NCBI GenBank assembly: GCA_031268195.1
Contig: JAIRXQ010000050.1
Location: 1 to 55,626, forward strand
Length of the DNA: 55,626 nt
Direction: 5' to 3'
Source of the DNA: Azoarcus sp.
GTDB taxonomy: Bacteria > Pseudomonadota > Gammaproteobacteria > Burkholderiales > Rhodocyclaceae
The translations under genes and the position numbers were made by a program. Numbering within the stretch: the first letter of the stretch is position 1; every line of letters begins with the position of its first letter. This document shows positions 18,982 through 28,400 of this stretch, piece by piece. Under the pieces are notes generated by a model, which had not been told where the DNA came from, did no database searches, and saw only the letters and a list, made by a program, of their open reading frames with translations.

Positions 18982-21567
18982 ATGGACGACGCCGGCGTCC
19001 CCGAGTTGCGCGCGACCATCGCCGCCCATCGCGCGCTGATCGAAAAAGGCCGCGCCGAATTGCGCGCCGCCTACGAAGCCAAACCGATGACCACCGCCCT
19101 GCTCCGCGGGTACGCGGCGCTGGCCGATGCGACCATCGTGCACTTGTGGGAAGCGAGCAAGATGCCGGGCGACGCAACCTTGGCGGCGGTTGGCGGCTAC
19201 GGACGCGGCGAAATGTTTCCCGCTTCAGACGCCGATCTGCTGATATTGCTGCCGGCGCCGCCGGATGCTGAATTGCGTGCGCGGCTCGAAGTGCTGGTCA
19301 GCGCGCTGTGGGACGTGGGGCTGGCGATCGGCCATAGCGTGCGCACCGTCGACGAATGCCTGGAAGCGGCGCGCGACGACATCACCGTGCAGACCAATCT
19401 GCTCGAAGCGCGCCTGATCGCGGGCGACGCCATGTTGTTCGAGCATTTCGAACGCCTCTATCGCAAACAACTCGATCCGGGCGAATTCTTCCGCGCCAAG
19501 CTCCTGGAGCGCGAACAACGCTACGCGCGCTACGATGACACCCCCTACTCGCTCGAACCGAATTGCAAGGAAAGCCCCGGCGGGCTGCGCGACCTGCAAC
19601 TGCTCGGCTGGATCGCCCGCGCCGCCGGGCTGGGGCGCAACTGGCGCGAACTGGCGCGGCGGCGGCTCATCACCGGCAGCGAGGCGAACGACCTGCGCGG
19701 CTGCGAGCGTTTCCTGCAACATGCGCGCATCCGCCTGCACTACCTCACCGGCCGCGCCGAAGACCGCCTGCTGTTCGACTATCAGGAAAAACTCGCGCTG
19801 GCGATGGGCATCGGGCCGAGCGCGGCAAAGCGCGCCGCCGAGATCCTGATGCAGCATTACTACCTGACGGCAAAAAAGCTCACCCAGATCAACGGCATCC
19901 TGCTGCTGAACTACGCCGCGGAAATCCTGCCCGGGCGCGAACTGCCCGCCATCGTCATCGATCGGGATTTCCAGATGGTGCGCGAACTGCTCGATATCCG
20001 CGACGACAAGGTCTTCGAGCGCAATCCCCCGGCGCTGTTCGACTGCTTCCTACGCCTGCAACAGCGCTCCGAACTGAAAGGCATGACTGCCCGCACTTTG
20101 CGCGCGCTGTGGGTAAACCGCACCCGCATCAACGCCGCGTTCCGCGCCGACCCGGCCAACCGCGCCAAGTTCATCGAAATCCTCCAGCAAAAGCGCGGCA
20201 TCGTGCATGCGTTTCGCCGGATGAACCAAAACGGCATCCTGTCGCGCTACCTCCCCGCATGGCAGCGCATCCTCTGCCAGATGCAGCACGACCTCTTTCA
20301 CATCTACACCGTCGACCAGCACACGCTCATGGTGTTGCGCAACATGCGGCGCTTCACGATGGGCGAGCACGCGCACGAATATCCGCTGATGACCCGCCTC
20401 ATCCTCGGCTTCGAGCGTCACTGGCTGCTCTACGTCGCCGTACTCTTCCACGACATCGCCAAGGGATGCGGCGGCGATCATTCCGTGCTCGGCATGGCCG
20501 ATGCGCGCGAATTCTGCGATACGCACAAACTCGACCCCGACGATGCCGAGCTCGTGGTGTGGCTGGTACGCCATCACCTCACCATGTCGCACGTCGCGCA
20601 AAAAGAGGACACCACCGACCCGCAAACCGTGCAACGTTTCGCCGCCATCGTCGCGGACGAGCGTCGCCTCGCCGGGCTGTACCTCCTCACCCACGCCGAC
20701 ATCCGCGGCACCAGCCCCAAGGTGTGGAACGGCTGGAAAGGCAAGCTGCTCGAAGACCTTTTTTTCGCCACCCAACGCCTGTTGCGCGGCGCCACGCCCG
20801 AACAGGCGCTGCGCCAGGACGACCGCCTCGAATACGCACGCCAGATCCTGCGCTACCACGGCCTGCGCAGCGGCATCGAAGATGCGCTGTGGGAGCAGCT
20901 CGACACCGTCTACTTCATGCGCCACTCGTCAGAGGAAATCGCCTGGCACACACGCATGCTCTATTTTCAGGTCGACGCGTCCGAGCCCGTGGTCAAAGCG
21001 CGCGTCTCCGAAAAGGGCGCGGGTTTGCAGGTGATGGTCTACGCCCCCGACCAGAAAAACCTTTTCGTGCGCATCACCGGATTTTTCAGCCGCATGGGCT
21101 TTTCGATTCTCGATGCCAAAATTCACACCACCCGCCGCGGTCACGCGCTGGACAGCTTCATCCTGCAACACACCACGGACGAGGACAATTACCGCGACAG
21201 CACCGCCCTGATCGAGCACGAGCTGACCGAACTGCTGAATGCCCCCGACAAAATCCTGCGCCCGGCGCCGGGCCGCCTGTCGAGGCAAGTCAGGCATTTC
21301 CCGATCACTCCGATGGTCAGCCTGCGCCCCGACGAAACGAATCGCCGCTACCTGCTCTCCATCGACGCCGCCGACCGCCCCGGCCTCCTGTTCAGCATTG
21401 CGGAAGTGTTCGCCCACTACGACATCAACATTGAAACCGCCAAGATCGCCACGCTGGGCGAGCGCGTGGAAGATACCTTTTTGCTCACCGGCGGTGGCCT
21501 GGAGTTCAACAAGCGCGCGATTCAGCTGGAGCGGGATTTGCTGGAGTGTTTGCCACTTGCTCCGTAG
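18982..21567 (+). CDS. glnD: [Protein-PII] uridylyltransferase/uridylyl-removing enzyme
   Basis: GlnD senses glutamine and adds or removes UMP on PII proteins, controlling nitrogen assimilation. The 861-residue product has an N-terminal nucleotidyltransferase motif (AVGGYGRGEMFPASDADLLIL), a central HD domain for UMP removal (VLFHDIAKGCGGDHSVLG) and two C-terminal ACT domains (around VRITGFFSRMGFSILDAKI and RPGLLFSIAEVFAHYDINIETAK). All parts expected for activity are present. It follows map closely and is convergent with the histidine kinase gene. Confidence 0.97.
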   Translation: MDDAGVPELRATIAAHRALIEKGRAELRAAYEAKPMTTALLRGYAALADATIVHLWEASKMPGDATLAAVGGYGRGEMFPASDADLLILLPAPPDAELRARLEVLVSALWDVGLAIGHSVRTVDECLEAARDDITVQTNLLEARLIAGDAMLFEHFERLYRKQLDPGEFFRAKLLEREQRYARYDDTPYSLEPNCKESPGGLRDLQLLGWIARAAGLGRNWRELARRRLITGSEANDLRGCERFLQHARIRLHYLTGRAEDRLLFDYQEKLALAMGIGPSAAKRAAEILMQHYYLTAKKLTQINGILLLNYAAEILPGRELPAIVIDRDFQMVRELLDIRDDKVFERNPPALFDCFLRLQQRSELKGMTARTLRALWVNRTRINAAFRADPANRAKFIEILQQKRGIVHAFRRMNQNGILSRYLPAWQRILCQMQHDLFHIYTVDQHTLMVLRNMRRFTMGEHAHEYPLMTRLILGFERHWLLYVAVLFHDIAKGCGGDHSVLGMADAREFCDTHKLDPDDAELVVWLVRHHLTMSHVAQKEDTTDPQTVQRFAAIVADERRLAGLYLLTHADIRGTSPKVWNGWKGKLLEDLFFATQRLLRGATPEQALRQDDRLEYARQILRYHGLRSGIEDALWEQLDTVYFMRHSSEEIAWHTRMLYFQVDASEPVVKARVSEKGAGLQVMVYAPDQKNLFVRITGFFSRMGFSILDAKIHTTRRGHALDSFILQHTTDEDNYRDSTALIEHELTELLNAPDKILRPAPGRLSRQVRHFPITPMVSLRPDETNRRYLLSIDAADRPGLLFSIAEVFAHYDINIETAKIATLGERVEDTFLLTGGGLEFNKRAIQLERDLLECLPLAP

Positions 21568-21603
21568 GGGCGACGCAGGCAGAAAGAGGCAAAAAGCCCC
21601 TAC
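21564..21603. repeat. Inverted repeat spanning both convergent stop codons
   Basis: GTAGGGGC (21564-21571) and GCCCCTAC (21596-21603) are exact complements separated by 24 bases. The left arm contains the glnD stop codon and the right arm contains the stop of the minus-strand kinase. It may act as a weak shared terminator; there is no T run in either direction. Confidence 0.45.
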
Positions 21604-22601
21604 CCTGCCGCCTTCACTCCCTCCGGCAGGGTCATCGTAAAGCTTGTCCCCTCCCCCACGGTGCTGTTCACCGTGATCGTGCCATTCAAATTGCGGGTGA
21701 CGATGTTGTAGGTCAAATGCAGGCCCAGGCCGCTGCCGCCCTGCCCGCGCTTGGTGGTGAAGAAAGGCTCGAAGATCTTGTTCAGGTTCTCGCGCGGAAT
21801 GCCTTTGCCGTTGTCGGCGTAGCGCAGCACCACCGCGCCTTTTTTCGGCTTCGCGGTGATCTCTATCGTGCCCTCTTCGTCGGGATCGAAGGCGTGCATC
21901 AGGGAATTGGTGACGAGGTTGGTGACGATCTGGCTCAACGCGCCGGGCATGGTGCCGATGCGCAGATCGGACGGGCAGTGGATGTCGACATGGATTTTGG
22001 TCTTTTTGAGCCGCGGCGTGAGGGAGACGATAATGTCTTTGAGGTAGCCCTCCAACGCGATCGTCTGCCAGGACTCGCTCGACTGGTCGACGGCGATCTT
22101 TTTGAAGCTCTGGATCAGGTTCGCGGCCCTGCCGAGATTGGTGAGGATGATGCGCACCGCCTCCTGGCAGGTGGCGAGAAAGGCGGTGAAGTCGGATTTT
22201 CTCATCGCACCGCTCTCGAACGCTTTGGTGAGGGCGGCAGTGGATTCTTCCAGGTGCGAGGCGGCGGTGACGCCAATGCCGAGCGGGGTGTTGACCTCGT
22301 GCGCAATGCCCGCCACCAGCGAACCGAGGGCGGCGAGCTTTTCGCTCTGGATGATCTGGTCGGTGGCGCTTTGCAGATCGGAGAGCGCTTTGTGCAACTG
22401 CTGGTTGCTTTCGCGCAGTTCGGTGGTCTGCATTTCGACATAGTGTTGCAGGGTGAGGTTGTGCACGAACAGGGAGTAGGAATCTCCGGTCGAATCGGTG
22501 GAGCGCTCGACCTGCGCCATCAGCGCGTTCTTGATCTTTTCGAGCGAGACAAGCTTGCGTTCGAGTTGTGCGATGCGCTCCTGCGGCGAAACTTCGCTCA
22601 T
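21600..22601 (-). CDS. Cytoplasmic sensor histidine kinase
   Basis: This is a two-component kinase with no membrane segment. The 333-residue product starts with a coiled-coil stretch (RIAQLERKLVSLEKIKNALM). A dimerisation domain follows with the phospho-acceptor in GIAHEVNTPLG. The ATP-binding domain has an N-box (TNLVTNSLMHAF), a G1 box (DNGKGIP) and the FEPFFTTKRGQGGSGLGLHL segment. It overlaps the FIST gene by four bases (ATGA) and is the third gene of a HD-GYP/FIST/kinase operon. It probably receives input from the FIST protein. Confidence 0.92.
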   Translation of the reverse strand: MSEVSPQERIAQLERKLVSLEKIKNALMAQVERSTDSTGDSYSLFVHNLTLQHYVEMQTTELRESNQQLHKALSDLQSATDQIIQSEKLAALGSLVAGIAHEVNTPLGIGVTAASHLEESTAALTKAFESGAMRKSDFTAFLATCQEAVRIILTNLGRAANLIQSFKKIAVDQSSESWQTIALEGYLKDIIVSLTPRLKKTKIHVDIHCPSDLRIGTMPGALSQIVTNLVTNSLMHAFDPDEEGTIEITAKPKKGAVVLRYADNGKGIPRENLNKIFEPFFTTKRGQGGSGLGLHLTYNIVTRNLNGTITVNSTVGEGTSFTMTLPEGVKAAG

Positions 22602-23722
22602 GAGGGCGCATCTCCGAGCACCAGCGCGGTGAGGGTGTGGTTGACGTGTACCGCGCCGAACTGCTCGCCATAGGTGGAGAAGCCGATCAGCGGGTATTGC
22701 GCGAGCACGGATTTCACCTTGTCCAGTTCGTCGTACTGCTTCATCTCCAGACGGCGCAGGATGCAGTCGCAGGCAAAGATCATGGCTGGGCGGGGAATGG
22801 CCTGGCGCACTTTGGCCAGTCCCGCTTCCAGATTCTCGATCAGCGTGGTGGAGTGCCTGGCGACAGTGAGCACCAGGCCGGTGTCGATGGCGCAGAAAAA
22901 AGTGAGGCTGCCGTCGGCATTCACTTTCAGGATCGAGCGCACGTAATACTCGCCGCCAATTTTCAGCATGACCGGGTGGGCGGCGAAAACCAGCGGCGTC
23001 AGTTTGTCGATGGTCACGCCAACGGCGTTGGCGTATTCCTCGACGGCGGGCATGCCGTTGATTTCCCTCACGGTGCGGGTGGCAATGTCGGCCTCGGTGA
23101 TGACCAGCCGCTCGCCGGTCGGCACGAAATGCTGGATGTGCAGTGGCACGAACGGCAGGCTCGTGTCGAACACCGCCAGCACCGCGGCGTTCTCATGAAA
23201 AGCGCCGTCGTGATAGACATAGGTGTGGCCGAAATCCAGCCCATCGCCCGCCGATGCGCCGATCAGCGGGATGCCTTTGAGCGCGTGGGCGATGCGGGCG
23301 ATGATCGGCTCCTCCAACATCGAGAGGCCATCGATGAGGAACAGCGTGAAACAGTTTTCCCGATTCAGGGCATCGAGCAGCCCGAGCGCTTGTGGTCTGG
23401 GGTCTTCAACGAACGCTTTGAGATCCGGAATGAAGACGGGCATCATCGCCAGCTTGTCGGAGGCGATGGCGGCGCAGACGATGGACCCCTCGATATAGCC
23501 CGCGCCGCTGAGGATTTCACCCGCGGTGGTGCAGCCGATGGCCGGGCAGTTGAAAGTCCTGCGGATCGCTTTGCCAAGCGCGGCGAGATCGTATTTCGGG
23601 GAACAGAAGAAAATCAGCGCATCCGGCTCGATTCCCTCGGTTTGAGCCGCCAGTTCCGCGACCGCTTTTTGCGCATCGCGCTCGAAACTTTTGCCGAATT
23701 TGACTTCGATGGCTGACGACAT
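22598..23722 (-). CDS. FIST-domain sensor protein
   Basis: FIST_N and FIST_C domains are thought to bind small ligands such as amino acids in signalling proteins. The 374-residue product shows DALIFFCSPKYDLAALGKAI and NCPAIGCTTAGEILSGAGY of FIST_N. In the C-terminal half it shows ALKGIPLIGASAGDGLDFGHTYVYHDG and PAMIFACDCILRRLEM, with the usual GFSTYGEQFG close. The start at 23722 (MSSAIEVKFGKSFE) fits the family. Upstream ATGs would add an arginine-rich segment over the intergenic region. There is no transmembrane segment. It lies between an HD-GYP regulator and a kinase. Confidence 0.9.
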   Translation of the reverse strand: MSSAIEVKFGKSFERDAQKAVAELAAQTEGIEPDALIFFCSPKYDLAALGKAIRRTFNCPAIGCTTAGEILSGAGYIEGSIVCAAIASDKLAMMPVFIPDLKAFVEDPRPQALGLLDALNRENCFTLFLIDGLSMLEEPIIARIAHALKGIPLIGASAGDGLDFGHTYVYHDGAFHENAAVLAVFDTSLPFVPLHIQHFVPTGERLVITEADIATRTVREINGMPAVEEYANAVGVTIDKLTPLVFAAHPVMLKIGGEYYVRSILKVNADGSLTFFCAIDTGLVLTVARHSTTLIENLEAGLAKVRQAIPRPAMIFACDCILRRLEMKQYDELDKVKSVLAQYPLIGFSTYGEQFGAVHVNHTLTALVLGDAPS

Positions 23723-23760
23723 GGTGTTTGTCCCCCTTTTGCCGCTTGGCATTCGTGTTG

Positions 23761-25308
23761 TCAGTCTTTGAAACTTTCGCGGATGTGCAGGATTTCGTTC
23801 CTGTAAGCCAAAAAGAGGTCGATCAATTCCGGATCGAATTGCTTGCCGCGCTGCTCGCGCATGTATTCGAACACCCTGGGAATTTCCCACGCCGGTTTGT
23901 AGCAACGCGAACTGCTCAGGGCATCGAACACGTCGGCAATGGCGGTGATGCGTCCGTAAAGACTGATTTCGTCGCCTTTCAGTCTGCGCGGGTAACCTTC
24001 GCCATCGAAGCGTTCATGATGTTCGAGGGCGACGACGGCGGAGAGATCGAGCAGGCGGCTTTGTGAGCCGGAAAGCAGCCTTTGGCCGATTTCCGCGTGC
24101 CGCTTCATGATCTCGAATTCTTCCGTGCTCAATTTCCCCGGCTTGTTGAGGATGATATCGGGAATGCCGACTTTGCCGATGTCGTGCATCGGCGCGGCTT
24201 CCTTCAACATTTGCGCCTCGGTTTCGGCCAGGCCGTACGCCCGCGCCAGCAGATAGCAGTATTCCGCGACCCGGCGCACATGATTGCCAGTCTCCACGGA
24301 GCGGGTTTCGGCCACCGCGCCGATGCGCTCCACGACTTCTTTCTGGGTGCGCTCCAGTTCGTGCGCCAGATTGATGTTGTCGAAAGCAACCGCAACATTG
24401 GAACAGAAGACACGCAGCAATTCCTTGTCGAATACGCTCAGCTCACTGATACCTTCGAGATAGATAGCATCGTTGCGCCCACCTTTGCCCTGGATATAAA
24501 GGATGGCGAATTTATCGTTGAACACGCTCTCGCCGCTGACAATGGCCTGATGCACGCTGGCGAGGATATGCGGCGGCAATACCTTGTCGATGCTCTGTCC
24601 GGCATGGCCGGCATAAATGCCGGTGCCGGAGACGATGCGCAGACATTTGGCATCACCGGTGAAGAAGCAGCCCGAACCGCAATAAAAGGTGTTCTCGCCC
24701 AGCCGCAACAGCGACACCAGTTGCGTGAGCACGCCCAGCACGAAGCGCTCCATCGACTGAATCTTGAAGATGCTGCGCGTGGCGCTGATGATCTGTTCGA
24801 GTCCAAGCCGGTTCTGTTCGATGATTTCGAGATCGGCGTAGGCACGCAGCCCCGCCACCAGCGAAGTGAACAGTTTTTGCGCCGTCAGTTCGGTCTTGGT
24901 CTTGTAATCGTTGATGTCGTATTCGATGATCACTTTGCGTTCCGGCGCCTGTCCGGGCTGGCCGGTGCGCAAAATGATGCGCGTCATGCTGTTATTGAGC
25001 TTTTCGCGGATGAAACGCACTACGTTCAGCCCGGCATCCTCGGTTTCCATGACCACATCGAGGAGCACCATCGCCGTATCGGGATGCTCGACGATCAACC
25101 GCTTGGCCTCCTCGCCGCTATAGGCGCTGATGAGCTCCAGCTCCCGCCCCGCGAACGCGAAGCCGGACAAGGCGAGCCGGGTCACAGTGTGAATCTCTGG
25201 CTCATCGTCGGCGATCATCACCTTCCATTTGCGGGCGCTGCCCGCCTGCGCTGGCTGTGCGCCCTGCTCCGTTTCTTCTGCGAAGAGAAGAATGTCGTCG
25301 TCCGCCAT
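23761..25308 (-). CDS. Response regulator with DUF3369 and HD-GYP phosphodiesterase domains
   Basis: This protein likely degrades cyclic di-GMP in response to phosphorylation. The 515-residue product has a receiver domain (KVMIADDEPEIHTVTRLAL; acceptor Asp in VLLDVVMET). A middle DUF3369/GAF-like region carries ISATRSIFKIQSMERFVLGVLTQL. The C-terminal HD-GYP domain keeps the key residues (MHDIGKVGIPDIILNKP, LEHHERFDGEGYP). The start at 25308 has GGAAA upstream. An earlier ATG at 25332 has no ribosome site. It is first in the operon with the FIST and kinase genes, 38 bases from FIST. Confidence 0.93.
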   Translation of the reverse strand: MADDDILLFAEETEQGAQPAQAGSARKWKVMIADDEPEIHTVTRLALSGFAFAGRELELISAYSGEEAKRLIVEHPDTAMVLLDVVMETEDAGLNVVRFIREKLNNSMTRIILRTGQPGQAPERKVIIEYDINDYKTKTELTAQKLFTSLVAGLRAYADLEIIEQNRLGLEQIISATRSIFKIQSMERFVLGVLTQLVSLLRLGENTFYCGSGCFFTGDAKCLRIVSGTGIYAGHAGQSIDKVLPPHILASVHQAIVSGESVFNDKFAILYIQGKGGRNDAIYLEGISELSVFDKELLRVFCSNVAVAFDNINLAHELERTQKEVVERIGAVAETRSVETGNHVRRVAEYCYLLARAYGLAETEAQMLKEAAPMHDIGKVGIPDIILNKPGKLSTEEFEIMKRHAEIGQRLLSGSQSRLLDLSAVVALEHHERFDGEGYPRRLKGDEISLYGRITAIADVFDALSSSRCYKPAWEIPRVFEYMREQRGKQFDPELIDLFLAYRNEILHIRESFKD

Positions 25309-25340
25309 GATATTTCCGGTGAAAAATACCATTTATTTTT

Positions 25341-25360
25341 GTCTTCCGTACGCGGAAGAC
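25341..25360. promoter_or_regulatory. Inverted repeat in the leader of the HD-GYP operon
   Basis: Arms GTCTTCCG (25341-25348) and CGGAAGAC (25353-25360) flank TACG, 33 bases upstream of the regulator's ATG. The right arm runs into AAGACACCG, whose complement occurs twice at 25462-25492. It may be an operator or an RNA hairpin. Confidence 0.4.
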
Positions 25361-25461
25361 ACCGTGATCGCATGGTACTGATAGGTGACAAGAAAACCAT
25401 GCAAATTTTTGGCATTAAATGGACACTTTTGGAAAGTACGGGAGCAAGACGGAATAAGTAG

Positions 25462-25492
25462 CGGTGTCTTACGAGGTAACGGTGTCTTACGA
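25462..25492. repeat. 13-bp direct repeat at the helicase 3' end
   Basis: CGGTGTCTTACGA occurs at 25462-25474 and 25480-25492 with a five-base spacer. The second copy contains the helicase stop codon. A related inverted copy (AAGACACCG) lies at 25356-25364. Confidence 0.55.
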
Positions 25493-28400
25493 ACCCGTGA
25501 CGGATTCGATCCGTCCCACGAGCCGTTCCAACACGCCTTCCTTGTCGCGCAGCCAGCCGGGGAGCCAGACGCGGGCGACGGCGGGCCAGTTCGCGCGTTC
25601 CTGCAATAAAAAGGGCGCGGCGTCGCGGTCGGCGACCGTACGGCGGGATTTCCAGGCCGGGCCATCGGCCACGACTGCGAGCCGCCAGCGCTCGTCGCCG
25701 GGTTTTTTGACCGCGAGATCGACGCGAAAGGCGGAACGGCCGATGCCGCACTGCACGACATAGCCGCGCGCTTCGAGGGCGGCGGCGATCTCGCCGGAGA
25801 GCCCATCGCGGACGGTTGTTTGCGCCAGCGTATCGCCATCACTGGCGAAAGTCAGGTAATCCTTGAGGTCGCGCAGCGCGGGCGGGGTCGCTTCGGCGAG
25901 TTCGATGCTCTCCGGCTTGAACGAGACAAATGACAGGGTTTGCAGGCGGGCACGGGTGATCGCCACGTTCAGCCAGCGCTCGCCGCCGTTGCCGGTCAGC
26001 GGGGCGAAATCCGCCGCCGCGCCGCGGGTCGAGGCGAACGACAGCAGGATGACGTCGCGCTCGTCGCCTTGCACGTCGTCGATCGTTTTGACGAACAGGC
26101 AGCGCTCGGCGGCAGCGCTCAGCGCCTCTTGCAGCGGCGCATCCGGCGTCTCTTCGAGCAGGTCCAGCAGCAAGTCGCGCTGTCCGGCGGCGAGGCAAAC
26201 CACGCCGAGCGTTTCCCGTTGCCGCAGCGGATCGTGCAGGCGGGCAAGGATTTCATCGACCACAGCGCGCGCTTCCGTGCGGTTGGCGCGCTGCGCGTCG
26301 AGTTCGCCGCCCATGACGCGGCGCAGCAGCACAGTACTGGCCCGTTCGTCGCGCACGGGTGGCAGGGTGAGGAGCTCGTTTTCGTAGTAGCGGGCATTCG
26401 AGAAGGTAAACAGCGCTTCGTTGACGCTGCGGTAATGCCACTCCAGATGCAATCTTGGCAAACCGGCATCCACCGCTTCAGCCAGAATGCTGTCCGCTTC
26501 CTCGGAGGTGGGCTCGAAGGTGGGGGTGGCTGGGGGCTCGGCGGAGAGGTTGGCTGGGGCGGCGGGCGGCAGTTGCTTCGTGTCTCCGACGATGACCGCC
26601 GCCCCGCCCCGCCCCAGCGCGCCAAGCGCTTCCGCGACCCGCAGGCGGGAGGACTCATCGATGATCACGAGATCGAAGCGCGGCACATCGGGCGCGAGAT
26701 AGCGCGCCACCGCGCCGGGACTCATCAGCAAAGCGGGGGTGATCGTGAGCAGCGCCTCGGTGTGCTGGACGAACATTTCACGCACGCCGATGCCGCCGCG
26801 CTTGCGTTCGATCTGCCGCATCAGGGCGGCGACCGGACTTTCGGCGCCGTTTCCGGCGCGGGCCGTGATGACAGCGCGCAGCGTACACAGGCGGGCAGGC
26901 CCGGCGGCGGCGGCGAGGCGGCGCAGCTCACGCGCGCTCTCCATGAAAGCCGCGACCACGTTTTCCTGCGCCGCCTCATCGAAAGCGGTCAGTCCAGTGG
27001 CGACGAGGCGTTCGCGTAGCGAGGCCATCGCCAGGCCGCGCTGCATGACCGAGCCCGCTTCTTCGAGCGCAAACACCCGCCGCGCCAGCTTGTCGGCAAG
27101 GTCGGGCGCCCCGGCGCGGTCGAGCGCGCGCAGCTCCTTGCGCAGCCAGGCATGGCGTTGCAACTGGAGCAGCCCAGGCCCGGCGAGGTCATCGGCCCAG
27201 CGCGGCGCGTCCTCGTCCCAGGCTTCCAGCCAGGGACGGCCGCCGAGCCATTGTTCGATGCTGCGCTCGTTGGCGCCGACGATGGCAAGCCAGCCGTTCC
27301 AGGCCGCTTCCATGTTTTGCAGCGCCTCGATTTCGGCGTTGGCCTTGGGTTCCTGCACTTTCAACCAAGCGGCGGGAGCGTGCCGCTCCAGCCAGACGGC
27401 CGTTTGCGCCAGATGCACGGCGGCGTCGAACTTTTGCAGCGCATTCGGGCGGTACGCGCCCCAGCCCGGCGGCAACATCAGCCCCGACATCCCGGCCGCG
27501 AGGCTGCCCAGTTCGAGCGCCTGCCCGCGCAGATCCTGCGCGCTGCGCAAAGCGGCAAGCAAGCCGTCGCCATTCAGGTCGACGCCCTCCGGGTGGGCAA
27601 GCGCCGCCACGACCGCCTCGCGCACGGGCTTGCGCCGCGTCTCCGCGAGCAGGCGCACCCCGGCGAGGCGGGTCGCCCGCATGATCCAGTCGTTGAGTTG
27701 CGGCGACTCGATCAGCCCCGCGCCGAACGTCTGCAACGCATCACCGTTGTCGTCCAGAAAAGCGGCCAGCCGCCTGCGCAGGTTGGCGGTCGCGTCCCGC
27801 CAGGACTGGCGCTGGATGTCGCGGAAATGCGCTTTGCTCGGCAGCAGCCCTTCTTTGTTCGCGGCAATGCATTCGTTGACCGCCGCAAGGTATTTGCCCG
27901 GCCTCAATTCCTTGAGGGCATCGCGCCAGCTGCCCCCGAGATCGACCACCCGCTTGCGCACCGCGCCCAGCTCCTCGATGGCGCTGGTCAGGGTGGTGAA
28001 AGTCAGCTTGCCCACGTCCTCCAGCCCGACGAGCAGCCAGAAATCCTTGTGTGCCGCACCAATCTGCCGCATGACGTGCACAGCCTGATTCAGGGCGCGG
28101 CTCATGGCTTCGGCATCGACGCGGGAGAGCGCGCGCGGATCGAGCTCCCATCCCGGCCCCGGCCCCAACTTCGCCAGCGTGTCGTAGGCCGACCACAGGG
28201 AAAATCCTGCGGTGTTGGGCGCATGCACGCGGTCGCGGTAATCCCGCAAGGCCGCGAGCGCGTCGCCGTGGCGAGCGCGCGCCGCTTTCCATGCCGCGCC
28301 GCTTTCGTCTACCGCCTCGCGCAGCGCCCGCTTCAGCTGCTTGCGCACGGTGGGCAGATCGAGGCTGCTGCTGTGCGCGTCGAGGACGAAATCGCGCAAT

